NCBI RefSeq assembly: GCF_007786475.1
Contig: NZ_VNJJ01000019.1
Span: forward strand, 1-64,000
DNA from: Cohnella terricola
GTDB lineage: Bacteria; Bacillota; Bacilli; Paenibacillales; Paenibacillaceae
Reading direction: 5' to 3'
Length of the DNA: 64,000 nucleotides
The notes below the pieces were generated by a model. That model was not told where the DNA came from. It saw only the letters and a program-made list of their open reading frames with translations, and searched no databases. Both the position numbers and the translations under genes were made by a program. Positions 1 through 8,041 of this stretch are shown one piece after another (position 1 is the stretch's first letter; each line of letters opens with the position of its first letter).

Positions 1-2
1 AC

Positions 3-122
3 CAGACTTTTGAGCAGTTGAAGAACGATATTGATGACTACATGCACTTTTACAATAACGAACGATTGCAGCAAAAACTAAACGGCCTCAGTCCCATACA
101 GTTCAGGACCAAGGCCGCTTAA
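3..122 (+). pseudogene. IS3-family transposase (OrfB), C-terminal end only
   Basis: The window opens inside a reading frame whose last 39 codons read like the extreme C-terminus of an IS3-group DDE transposase: a Tyr-Asn-Asn-Glu-Arg core (YNNERLQQKLNGLSPIQFR), which is the usual tail after the catalytic glutamate. The rest of the gene lies left of the window, so intactness cannot be judged. The terminal inverted repeat 20 bases downstream supports the assignment. Confidence 0.85.
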
Positions 123-141
123 TTGCTTTTGTTTATTAGAC

Positions 142-166
142 TGTCTACTTGACGGGGTGCAGTTCA
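142..166 (+). repeat. Right terminal inverted repeat of the IS3-family element
   Basis: Read on the minus strand this starts TGAACTGCACCCCGTCAAGT, which resembles the left-end repeat of IS3-group elements of Firmicutes. It lies 20 bp after the transposase stop codon, the expected place for the right end. The left end is outside the window, so the element boundary is inferred from one side only. Confidence 0.7.
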
Positions 167-422
167 GTTCATTCCTGTACCGCCTTTTTTTGGTTTATGG
201 CAGCTTTCTTTAGCAGATTATGGGCAAGCGATAGCCGCCCGACCCCACTTTGCGGGGTTATTTTAGATAAAGTACAGTCGATTTTATGCGTTTTTTGCGT
301 TTCGTACAGTACTTTTTTGATGCCGCGAAAATGAGCAGTATCCAGGCGACGGACGATTCCCGTATGCTCAAGGCACAAACAAAGCGGCGGTCGCGAAATC
401 GCCGAGAGGGGGAAACCATAAG
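167..422. other. Intergenic stretch between IS end and first ABC operon
   Basis: No convincing intact gene. A minus-strand frame ending near 169 contains LSLAHNLLKKAAINQKK, which is reminiscent of the C-terminus of IS1182/IS4-type transposases, but it is short and carries no further motif. A small hairpin (ACCCC...GGGGT at 242-258, followed by TTATTTTA) could end transcription coming from the IS. The leader of the permease gene at 423 also lies here; no clear promoter was recognised. Confidence 0.35.
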
Positions 423-1352
423 GTGAGAATATGGACGGCGCTGCGCAACGAGGGCAGACACTTCTGGAGAGGCAAAAGTTTATTCCTCCTCAGCCTGCCC
501 GCCATGATCATCGTATTCGTGTTTTACTATTTACCGATGTACGGCATTGTAATCGCTTTTAAGGACATTAACTATGCCAAAGGCATTTGGGGAAGCGATT
601 GGGTCGGTCTGGACAACTTCAAGTTTTTCTTTCAATCCCAGGATGCGATGCGCATTACGAGGAACACACTTCTGCTAAACGGAGTGTTCATCGCCGTAGG
701 TATCTTCTTCGCGGTCGTCATCGGTCTGATGATGGCAGAGCTGGGGAGAAGATGGGTGAGAATCTTTCAGACGATACTGTTTTTTCCTTATTTTCTATCC
801 TGGGTCGTTGTCGGTTTCATCACTTACATTTTACTGAATCCGTCTTACGGCGTCATCGACAAAGCGCTGGAGTGGATGAATCTGACTCCGGTGGACTGGT
901 ATAGCAAACCCGGCTACTGGCCGGTTATTCTAACACTTACGTACTTATGGAAAAACGTCGGCTACACCGCGATCATCTTCTTCACCGGTTTGATCGCGAT
1001 CGATACGACGTATTACGAGGCGGCTTCGATCGACGGAGCTACCCGGTTCCAGCAAATTCGCAAAATCTCGATTCCGCTTATCGTTCCGTTGATTACGCTG
1101 CTCGTCATCTTAAATATCGGACGGATTTTCTATTCGGATTTCGGGTTATTCTACTTCATTCCGCGGGATGCGGGGATGCTATATTCGACGACGGACGTCG
1201 TGGATACGTACGTATTCCGCGCGCTCAGGGTGACCGGGGACATCGGCATGGCTTCCGCCGCCAGCTTGTACCAGGCGATCGTCGGTTTGGTGCTCGTCTT
1301 CTCGACGAATCTGATCGTTCGCAAATTCAACAAAGAGAACGCGCTGTTCTAA
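423..1352 (+). CDS. Sugar ABC transporter permease (LplB type), operon 1
   Basis: Inner-membrane subunit of a carbohydrate importer of the LplB/UgpA class, 309 residues, with about six hydrophobic segments starting near residue 20. The ATPase-contact EAA loop is visible about residues 198-215 (EAASIDGATRFQQIRKISIP), with the invariant Gly and following Ile-Pro. The start is GTG at 423 after a GAGAGGGGG site. It forms an operon with the permease at 1368 and the lipoprotein at 2328. No ATPase gene is present, so a shared MsmX/UgpC-type ATPase from elsewhere is inferred. Close paralogues sit at 10515 and 27688. The substrate is not visible from sequence; the neighbouring GH38-like gene suggests mannose-containing oligosaccharides. 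Confidence 0.93.
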   Translation: MRIWTALRNEGRHFWRGKSLFLLSLPAMIIVFVFYYLPMYGIVIAFKDINYAKGIWGSDWVGLDNFKFFFQSQDAMRITRNTLLLNGVFIAVGIFFAVVIGLMMAELGRRWVRIFQTILFFPYFLSWVVVGFITYILLNPSYGVIDKALEWMNLTPVDWYSKPGYWPVILTLTYLWKNVGYTAIIFFTGLIAIDTTYYEAASIDGATRFQQIRKISIPLIVPLITLLVILNIGRIFYSDFGLFYFIPRDAGMLYSTTDVVDTYVFRALRVTGDIGMASAASLYQAIVGLVLVFSTNLIVRKFNKENALF

Positions 1353-1367
1353 CGGAGGCGAGTGAAG

Positions 1368-2255
1368 ATGCGCAAATCAAACATAGAAAAAACCGGAAAC
1401 CAGCCATGGATTATCGTCGTTTTCATCGTCTTGTCGCTCTTGATCGTGTTTCCGCTTCTGTACGTGATCGCGGTATCGGTGTCCAGCGATGCGGACATCG
1501 CGAGGTACGGGTATAAGCTGATTCCGAAGAGCATTTCGTTTCAGGCGTACGAATATATTTTCCGGACCCCGAAGGGGCTCCTGCAATCTTATTTGATTAC
1601 GATTATCGTGACGACTGTGGGAACGACACTCTCTCTATTGCTTACTTCGTCGATCGCTTACGTCATGACCCGCAAGGATTACCGTTACAGCCGACTAACG
1701 ACGTTTTTCGTCTTCTTTACCTTATTGTTCAATGCGGGCCTCGTTCCTTCCTATATCGTTGCGACGAACGTTCTGCATATTCAGGATACGCTTTGGGCGC
1801 TTATTCTACCGTACGGCGTCAGCGCATGGTTCACGATGCTGATGAAAGGGTTCATGGACGGATTGCCGTTCGAGATCATCGAATCCGCGAAAATCGATGG
1901 CTCCGGGGAATGGGGGATATTTATCCGCATCGTCCTGCCGCTGACCAAACCGGCGCTGGCGACCATCGGCCTGTTCTATGCCCTCGCCTATTGGAATGAC
2001 TGGTGGCTGGCTATGTTGTACATCCAGAGCGAACACCTTGTTCCTCTGCAGTACTACCTGCAGCGAATCATGACGAATATCGAGTTTCTGACCAAAAACA
2101 TGCAGGCTGGCATCAATGTTGATATGAGCGCGATCCCGGCCGAATCGTCGCGTATGGCGATCGCGATCCTGGCGGCAGGCCCGATGATGTTCGCCTTCCC
2201 GTTCTTCCAGAAATATTTGATCAAAGGGCTGACCGTCGGTTCTATCAAAGGTTAG
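1368..2255 (+). CDS. Sugar ABC transporter permease (LplC/YtcP type), operon 1
   Basis: Second membrane subunit, 295 residues. It has the EAA-loop motif ESAKIDGSGEWGIFIRIVLP and the tail KYLIKGLTVGSIKG that is typical of the YtcP/LplC class. ATG 1368 is preferred because GGAGGCG at 1354-1360 is 7-8 bases upstream; a GTG at 1362 would be too close. The gene follows the first permease by 15 bp. Paralogues with the same ending are at 11455 and 28638. Confidence 0.93.
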   Translation: MRKSNIEKTGNQPWIIVVFIVLSLLIVFPLLYVIAVSVSSDADIARYGYKLIPKSISFQAYEYIFRTPKGLLQSYLITIIVTTVGTTLSLLLTSSIAYVMTRKDYRYSRLTTFFVFFTLLFNAGLVPSYIVATNVLHIQDTLWALILPYGVSAWFTMLMKGFMDGLPFEIIESAKIDGSGEWGIFIRIVLPLTKPALATIGLFYALAYWNDWWLAMLYIQSEHLVPLQYYLQRIMTNIEFLTKNMQAGINVDMSAIPAESSRMAIAILAAGPMMFAFPFFQKYLIKGLTVGSIKG

Positions 2256-2275
2256 CGGGAGCAAAATTCCACTAG

Positions 2276-2302
2276 ATTATCAGTCCACTTTCGGATGATA
2301 AT
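2276..2302 (+). other. Intercistronic hairpin before the binding-protein gene
   Basis: ATTATCAGTCC and GGATGATAAT can pair across a short loop with one bulged base, and no U-tract follows. It sits between the permease and the lipoprotein gene, so it more likely protects or sets apart the highly expressed binding-protein message than ends transcription. That role is inferred. Confidence 0.45.
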
Positions 2303-2327
2303 AAATAGAACATAGGAGGGTTATTGC

Positions 2328-3890
2328 ATGAAAAGAAAAGGGTTAAAGTTTGGCACAGTATCGCTGGCTCTCATGTTGTCCGTCAGTTCGCTGCTTGGCG
2401 CCTGCAGCAACGACAAGAAATCGGAATCGTCGCCTTCGGCTAGCAGTCCTGCCGCCAATACGGAGACGCCAGCCGGTAACGAATCAAGCGCTGCTTCGGA
2501 TCTGAAGCCTTACGAAATTACATGGTATTTGCCGCAAAACGTATTCCCGGACGCGAAGCTTGTTCAGGATGCGATGAGCAAAATTACGAAAGAGAAAATT
2601 AATGCAACGCTAGATATCAAGCTGGTCGATTGGGGTACTTACGATCAGAAGATGCAAGCGATTGCCGCTTCCGGCGAGAAAGCCGACCTGATCTTCACGT
2701 CCAACTGGACGAACGATTACTTGACGAACGTGAACAAAGGCGCGTTCCTCGACGTTACGGACCTCCTGCAGCAGTATGGTCAGGACATCCTCAAGCAAGT
2801 GCCTCCGGCCGCTTGGGATGCAGCGAAAGTTCAAGGTAAGCTCTACGCGATCATCAATACGCAAGTGTTGGCCAGAACGCCTGGCGTTCTGATCAACAAG
2901 GACTATATGGATAAATACGGGTACACTGCGGACCAATTCAAGTCGCTGGCCGATCTGACTCCGTTCCTGGAAAAAGTCAAAGCAGGCGACCCGGACAAAT
3001 ATCCGTTCAGCTTAAAAGGCGACGTAGACATTATGAATAACTATGGGTCCGCGATGGGTCTCGAATCTTTCTCGTCCAAAAACCCGGGCGTCGTTCGGAT
3101 CGACGACGACGCAACCCAAGTCGTCAATCTGTACGAAACGCAAGAATTCGCCGATCTTCTGAAGCAAATGCATGAATGGTACCAAAAGGGCATTATCCGC
3201 AAAGACGCCGCAACGCTGAAGGATGTGAGCTCCGACGAACTCGCGGGCAAATACATTTCTTCCACGTTCACGGTTATTAATCCGGATTCGGCCGCCAGCC
3301 AGGCTCCTAAATTTGGCGGAGGCGACGCGACGAAAGTGGCCGCAGTCGAATTTTCCGAGCCGTATATGAGCACGGGCTCCATTATCGCGACGATGACGGC
3401 GATCTCGCGCACGTCTAAAGATCCGGCCAGAGCGATGATGTTCTATAACCTGATGTATTCCGATCCTGAACTGTTTAACCTGATGAGCTACGGGATCGAA
3501 GGCACGCATTACACGAAAGTCAGCGACGACTTGATCAAGAAGACCGACAACGCGGGTTATTGGGTTGATTCCGGTTGGGAATATGGCAACATGTTCAACT
3601 CCTACCGCACGAGCGAGACGCAGCCGAAATGGTATCCGGCAGGCCCGGACAAAAACGCCGCGGCGATTCCGTCCAAGCTGCTGGGCTTCTCGTTCGATCC
3701 GAGCAACGTGAAGAGCGAACTCGCGCAAACGGCTTCCGTCGTAGACGAATTCTATGCCGGTCTCATTACCGGTATTGCCGATCCGGATACGACGCTGCCG
3801 AAGATGAACGCCAAGCTGAAGAAAGCCGGCCTGGATAGAATCATCTCCGAGATGCAGTCGCAGATCGACGCTTGGAAAGCTACCAAATAA
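2328..3890 (+). CDS. Sugar-binding lipoprotein, ABC operon 1
   Basis: Extracellular solute-binding protein, 520 residues, with a lipoprotein signal peptide (lipobox LLGAC, lipidated Cys26) and a Ser/Ala-rich linker to about residue 60. The fold is that of family-1 (LplA-like) binding proteins of about 500-540 residues; it ends with a helix (IISEMQSQIDAWKATK) shared by the binding proteins at 12376 and 29607. A strong AGGAGGG site precedes ATG 2328. It captures an oligosaccharide for the permeases at 423 and 1368. Exact ligand unknown. Confidence 0.93.
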   Translation: MKRKGLKFGTVSLALMLSVSSLLGACSNDKKSESSPSASSPAANTETPAGNESSAASDLKPYEITWYLPQNVFPDAKLVQDAMSKITKEKINATLDIKLVDWGTYDQKMQAIAASGEKADLIFTSNWTNDYLTNVNKGAFLDVTDLLQQYGQDILKQVPPAAWDAAKVQGKLYAIINTQVLARTPGVLINKDYMDKYGYTADQFKSLADLTPFLEKVKAGDPDKYPFSLKGDVDIMNNYGSAMGLESFSSKNPGVVRIDDDATQVVNLYETQEFADLLKQMHEWYQKGIIRKDAATLKDVSSDELAGKYISSTFTVINPDSAASQAPKFGGGDATKVAAVEFSEPYMSTGSIIATMTAISRTSKDPARAMMFYNLMYSDPELFNLMSYGIEGTHYTKVSDDLIKKTDNAGYWVDSGWEYGNMFNSYRTSETQPKWYPAGPDKNAAAIPSKLLGFSFDPSNVKSELAQTASVVDEFYAGLITGIADPDTTLPKMNAKLKKAGLDRIISEMQSQIDAWKATK

Positions 3891-3905
3891 ACAACAAGAC
3901 GAAGC

Positions 3906-3952
3906 ACAATAGCCGCCGGCTTTCTGACAAGGAGAGAGTCGGCGGCTATTGT
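3906..3952 (+). other. Long-stem hairpin with AGGAGA in its loop
   Basis: ACAATAGCCGCCG and CGGCGGCTATTGT form a perfect 13-bp stem around a loop that includes AAGGAGAGAG. No U-run follows, so it is not an ordinary terminator. It lies between the lipoprotein gene and the GH38-like gene, whose ATG is 22 bases beyond the stem. It may partially stop transcription or stabilise the upstream message. Confidence 0.55.
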
Positions 3953-3974
3953 CGCAACACGGGGTGTATAAAAT

Positions 3975-6626
3975 ATGTCGAAAATCAAAGAAGTACTCGT
4001 CCTGCACCATAGCCATCTGGACGTCGGGTATACGCACGCGCAGCCGATTTTGTTGGAAATGCATAAAAGATATATTGACGAAGCGTTGCAGCTATGCGAG
4101 CTCACTGAACATTGGGAGGAGCGAGACCGCTTCCGCTGGACGTGTGAATCGAGTTATCCGGTGCTGTTATGGCTGGAGACGGCCCGTCCGGAGGAAGTCG
4201 ACCGCATGAAGCGGTTTCTGCACAACGGACAAATGAGCCTGTCGGCTTCCTTCCTGCATGCGACTCCGTTGTGTACTGCGGAAGAGATGACAAGGATGCT
4301 GCAACCGATCGCCCGCCTGCGTACCCAATTCGGAATCGAACTGAAAACGGCGATTCATCATGATGTGAACGGTCAGCCATGGCCTTATGCCCAATTGCTT
4401 CTCGACGCCGGAGTCGACTTCTTTATTATGGGAATTAACATTCATTTCGGCGGATTTCCGCTCTCGCGGCCAAGCGCTTTCCAGTGGCAGGCGCCGGACG
4501 GGCGAAAGCTTCTCTCATTTAACGGAGAACACTATTCCCTCTTCAGCCAAGTGTGTAACGTCAACGCGAAGGATACGGGCATCATGGCGGAAGGTCTTGC
4601 GAAATATTTAGCGGGCATCGAATCGAACCCGGACTATCCGTTCGATTTCGTCTACTTGACCGCGACGAATCTGCCTCTCTACGACAACAATCCGCCCGAC
4701 CGCGAACTCGCGGAGCTGATTCGCAAGTGGAACGCGGAAGGCCGAGAACCGGCGATCTCGTTCGTGACGCCGGAGCAATTGCGGGAGCGGGTGAACGCGA
4801 ACAAGGAGCAACTGCGGGAGTATGCGGGGGATTGGACGGACTATTGGAATTTCGGCTCCGGAAGCTCCGCGAAAGAGACGAAGCTGAACCGCAGAACGAA
4901 GCAAGGGATGAAAGCCGTCGACCTGTTTGATGCATTCGTGAAGACGGATAATGCTTCGTACGATCGCGCCAAGAAGCAGGCTTGGGAACAAATCATGCTA
5001 TACGACGAGCATACTTGGGGCGTTTTCCATTCGGTCAGCGAGCCGAACCATCTGAATACCGATATCCAATGGATGCACAAAGCGCATTACGCTTATCAGG
5101 CGAACAGCTTGACCGGCTTTCTGCTTGGCGATCAGTTGGAACGTCTGGCAGGCAACCCGCTGCAATCGGAAGAGCCCGAAGGACTGTTGCTCGTTAATCC
5201 TTCTTCTGTTCCGATCGCGTACGACGTACAGATTCCTTCGAGCTTTACGGTCCCCGGACGGCACTTGGCTGCGGACCGGATGAGGCACGTGTTGATGAAC
5301 AACGAACGCTATCCGCTGAATACGAGCTACGGCACCGTCGAACTTCCGCCGTTTAGTTGGCGCAAAATCCCTTTTAGCGAATTGAACCCGGCAGATCCGT
5401 CGGCTTCGGTCGAAGTTTTCCCGGGCAAGATCGTAATCAACGGTGAAGGACTTTGGGAACGCGAAGAAGTCGACGAGGAGGGGCGAATCGAGACGCCGTT
5501 CCACCGTTTGCAGTTTAACCCATTGACCGGGCGGATTACGAGTCTGTTCGATAAGCGGAACGGCTGGGAGGCGCTCGATACCGAGAGTACGTGGACACTG
5601 TTCCAATACGTGCAGGAAACCGTCGATCCGATGTTTCACTCCAATAACCGCAGCGCGATCTTCCCGCGGGACACGGCGAAAGGGAATGAAGGGATCAGCG
5701 TATGGAACCATGAGTGGAAAGCGAGAAGACAAACCTATTCGCGCCTGATCTCTTGCCGGGTCGAGCGAGGGGCGAACTGCGCCTCGTTGATTCTAAAATG
5801 GGATGCTCCGGGCGTAGAGGAACTTGAACAACGGATTACGCTGTTCGGATACCGCGATGATATCGAAATGAAGGCCAGCTTTATCAAACAGGATATTACA
5901 ACTCCGGAAGGAACGTATTTCGCGTTTCCGCTGAACTTGAAAAAGTGGCGCTGCCACTATGATACGGCGGGACAATTCGCCGAATTGGACGCCGGGCAGC
6001 TGCCCGGCGTATGCAGGGATTACTTGACGGTAGACAAAAGCGTCTCCGTCGCCGACGATCGGCACGGAGTCACGCTTGTCTGCGTCGACGCCCCGCTCGT
6101 GCAAGTCGGAGACTTCCATTTCGGCAAAGAGCAGAAGCAGGTGGAACGCCGCGACCGTCCACTGCTGTTGGCATGGCCGATGAACAACTATTGGGACACG
6201 AACTTCCGCGGTCGCCAACCGGGCTTCAACTCGTTTACGTACGTGTTGTCGACGTTCCAGGAATTCGATCCGGCGGCAACGATGACAAAAGCTCTACAGA
6301 CCGTTACGCCGGTGCTTTCGGTCCCCGCGGTCGTATGTCCGAAAGAGGAAGAAGGAGCTTTCATCCAACTGAGCGGAGACGATGGCGTTCAATTGTTCGA
6401 CGTCAAACGCTCCGAGAACGGGTTGGGCATCGTAGTTCGGCTCTTGAATTGCAAGGACGAAGCAACGCAGACGCGGATCGGATTCCCGGACAGAACGATC
6501 GAAGCCGCTTGCCTGACGGACGCGCTGGAGCAATTCCGCTCCGGAATCGACGAGGTCGATGAGCGTAGCGTAACGGTTAATCTCGGACCGAAGCAATTGG
6601 CGCATGTGTACGTCGTCGTGGCGTGA
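3975..6626 (+). CDS. GH38-like glycoside hydrolase (DUF5054-type), intracellular
   Basis: 883 residues without a signal peptide. It has a GH38-like metal-binding start (HHSHLDVGYTH, residues about 10-20) and DVNGQPW (near residue 130), which lines up with the DVFGYSW segment holding the nucleophile Asp of classical alpha-mannosidases such as the one at 14057. A later EHTWG motif (near residue 344) may supply the third zinc-ligand His. The protein is much closer to its paralogue at 34603 than to the GH38 enzyme. The family name DUF5054 is from memory. It ends operon 1 after a hairpin, and a weak GGGGTGT site precedes ATG 3975. Likely role: trimming of imported mannosides. Exact linkage unknown. 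Confidence 0.8.
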   Translation: MSKIKEVLVLHHSHLDVGYTHAQPILLEMHKRYIDEALQLCELTEHWEERDRFRWTCESSYPVLLWLETARPEEVDRMKRFLHNGQMSLSASFLHATPLCTAEEMTRMLQPIARLRTQFGIELKTAIHHDVNGQPWPYAQLLLDAGVDFFIMGINIHFGGFPLSRPSAFQWQAPDGRKLLSFNGEHYSLFSQVCNVNAKDTGIMAEGLAKYLAGIESNPDYPFDFVYLTATNLPLYDNNPPDRELAELIRKWNAEGREPAISFVTPEQLRERVNANKEQLREYAGDWTDYWNFGSGSSAKETKLNRRTKQGMKAVDLFDAFVKTDNASYDRAKKQAWEQIMLYDEHTWGVFHSVSEPNHLNTDIQWMHKAHYAYQANSLTGFLLGDQLERLAGNPLQSEEPEGLLLVNPSSVPIAYDVQIPSSFTVPGRHLAADRMRHVLMNNERYPLNTSYGTVELPPFSWRKIPFSELNPADPSASVEVFPGKIVINGEGLWEREEVDEEGRIETPFHRLQFNPLTGRITSLFDKRNGWEALDTESTWTLFQYVQETVDPMFHSNNRSAIFPRDTAKGNEGISVWNHEWKARRQTYSRLISCRVERGANCASLILKWDAPGVEELEQRITLFGYRDDIEMKASFIKQDITTPEGTYFAFPLNLKKWRCHYDTAGQFAELDAGQLPGVCRDYLTVDKSVSVADDRHGVTLVCVDAPLVQVGDFHFGKEQKQVERRDRPLLLAWPMNNYWDTNFRGRQPGFNSFTYVLSTFQEFDPAATMTKALQTVTPVLSVPAVVCPKEEEGAFIQLSGDDGVQLFDVKRSENGLGIVVRLLNCKDEATQTRIGFPDRTIEAACLTDALEQFRSGIDEVDERSVTVNLGPKQLAHVYVVVA

Positions 6627-6652
6627 TAATGTCACCCTGTAACTGTTCTGAG

Positions 6653-7963
6653 ATGGGACGGGAGACAGTGACATTGACCGGAGCAGAGCTAAAGAAGGTA
6701 CTTGTCGTGGAGAAGATCCTTGGCGGACAGATGACAAACTGCGAAGGTGCGGCAGTTCTAGGGGTAACGAAACGACAGGTGATTCGACTAAAGCAACGAT
6801 ACGAAGCAGAAGGAGCTCAAGGGCTGACACACAAGAACCGGGGTAGAAAACCGGCGCATGCCTTGGAGGATGCGGTGAAAGAACGGGCAGTGGAATTATA
6901 CCTAGCCAAGTACCGCGGCAGCAACAACTGTCACTTTGCCGAGCTGCTAGCGGAACATGAATCGCTTCAATTGAGCAGTTCCAGTGTTAGACGTATTCTA
7001 CTCGCTAAAGGCATTAATCAAACCAAGCAGCGGCGGCGAAGTAAGACTCACCAGCCCCGAGAACGCAAGCCGCAAGCGGGCATGTTGTGGCAGATCGACG
7101 CGAAACCGTTTGCGTGGTTGGAAGACCGCGCACCGGCTTTCGTCTTACACGCCGCCATTGACGACGCTATAGGCACAGTCGTAGGGGCTGTGTTCCGGTC
7201 CGCAGAATGTCGTGACGGTTACTCTGTCGTCATGCAGCAAGGGATCATGAAATACGGTATACCGCTTGGTCTTTATAGTGACCGACATACCATCTTTCGT
7301 TCGCCAAATGAGAAACTCACTTTGGAGCAGGAACTTGCAGGCGAGACGAAGCCGCTCTCACACTTTGGCAAGGCGATGGCGGATCTGCATATCGAGCATA
7401 TCAAAGCCGTTACCCCGCATGCCAAGGGACGTGTAGAACGCCTCTGGGTGTCGCTCCGGAACCGCCTTGTAGTTGAACTACGGCTGCTTGGCATAACGAC
7501 ACTGGAAGCCGCTAACGAAGTATTGCCGTGGTTGATCCAGAAGCATAATCAACAGTTTGCCGTATCCCCTAAATCGGCAGAATCAGCCTATGTGAAGTTG
7601 GATAAGCAACTCAATCTAAATCATATTTTCACCATCCGGGAACCGAGGCAACTCGGACCCGGAAACACAATCTCTTACAACGGCACAAGCTATACGTTTG
7701 CAGTGCCCCCTGCCTATCGATTTGATACGAAAAAAACCGTTGAAGTGCGTGAAACGCTGTCAGGTGAAGTTTTAGTCTGGCACAAAGGCGAAGCGCTCAA
7801 GCTGAAGAAAACGGAAAAACCTCAGCGAAAAGCCGAACCAAAAACAAAAAAGGCGAGTTCTGCGCTGCAACGCATACCCGCCGCCAGTCACCCTTGGAGG
7901 AGTGCCTGGAACCCAAAGCAAGCTCAGAATAACACAAAGACGAAGACAGTCCAAGCCCCCTAA
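6653..7963 (+). CDS. ISNCY-like transposase
   Basis: About 436 residues. An N-terminal helix-turn-helix (AAVLGVTKRQVIRLKQRY) is followed by an integrase-core region with the DDE-like residues MLWQIDAK, DDAIG and GRVERLW. This layout is that of the ISNCY/IS481-like transposases. The frame is open from GTG 6623, but ATG 6653 (MGRETVTLTG) is the family-like start; the ribosome site is poor either way. The insertion lies immediately after the stop codon of the GH38-like gene. Near the left end, AATGTCAC and GTGACATT form an inverted pair (about 6628-6676). No matching right end was found before the AraC gene, so the element may be truncated. Confidence 0.85.
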   Translation: MGRETVTLTGAELKKVLVVEKILGGQMTNCEGAAVLGVTKRQVIRLKQRYEAEGAQGLTHKNRGRKPAHALEDAVKERAVELYLAKYRGSNNCHFAELLAEHESLQLSSSSVRRILLAKGINQTKQRRRSKTHQPRERKPQAGMLWQIDAKPFAWLEDRAPAFVLHAAIDDAIGTVVGAVFRSAECRDGYSVVMQQGIMKYGIPLGLYSDRHTIFRSPNEKLTLEQELAGETKPLSHFGKAMADLHIEHIKAVTPHAKGRVERLWVSLRNRLVVELRLLGITTLEAANEVLPWLIQKHNQQFAVSPKSAESAYVKLDKQLNLNHIFTIREPRQLGPGNTISYNGTSYTFAVPPAYRFDTKKTVEVRETLSGEVLVWHKGEALKLKKTEKPQRKAEPKTKKASSALQRIPAASHPWRSAWNPKQAQNNTKTKTVQAP

Positions 7964-7985
7964 CGGGGTCTTGACGGATTAAAGG

Positions 7986-8016
7986 GCAGCCAGAAATCGA
8001 TTCTGGCTGCTTTCTT
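7986..8016. terminator. Rho-independent terminator between transposase and AraC gene
   Basis: GCAGCCAGAA and TTCTGGCTGC form a perfect 10-bp stem with a 5-base loop, then TTTCTT on the plus strand. It sits between converging genes and could serve both. Confidence 0.8.
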
Positions 8017-8041
8017 CTATGAGGCAACCATTTATTGCAGA

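Noticed and set aside
3012-4064. Long minus-strand frame opposite the first binding-protein gene
   Set aside because: It mirrors a high-GC coding strand, has no family motif and lies fully opposite a certain gene.
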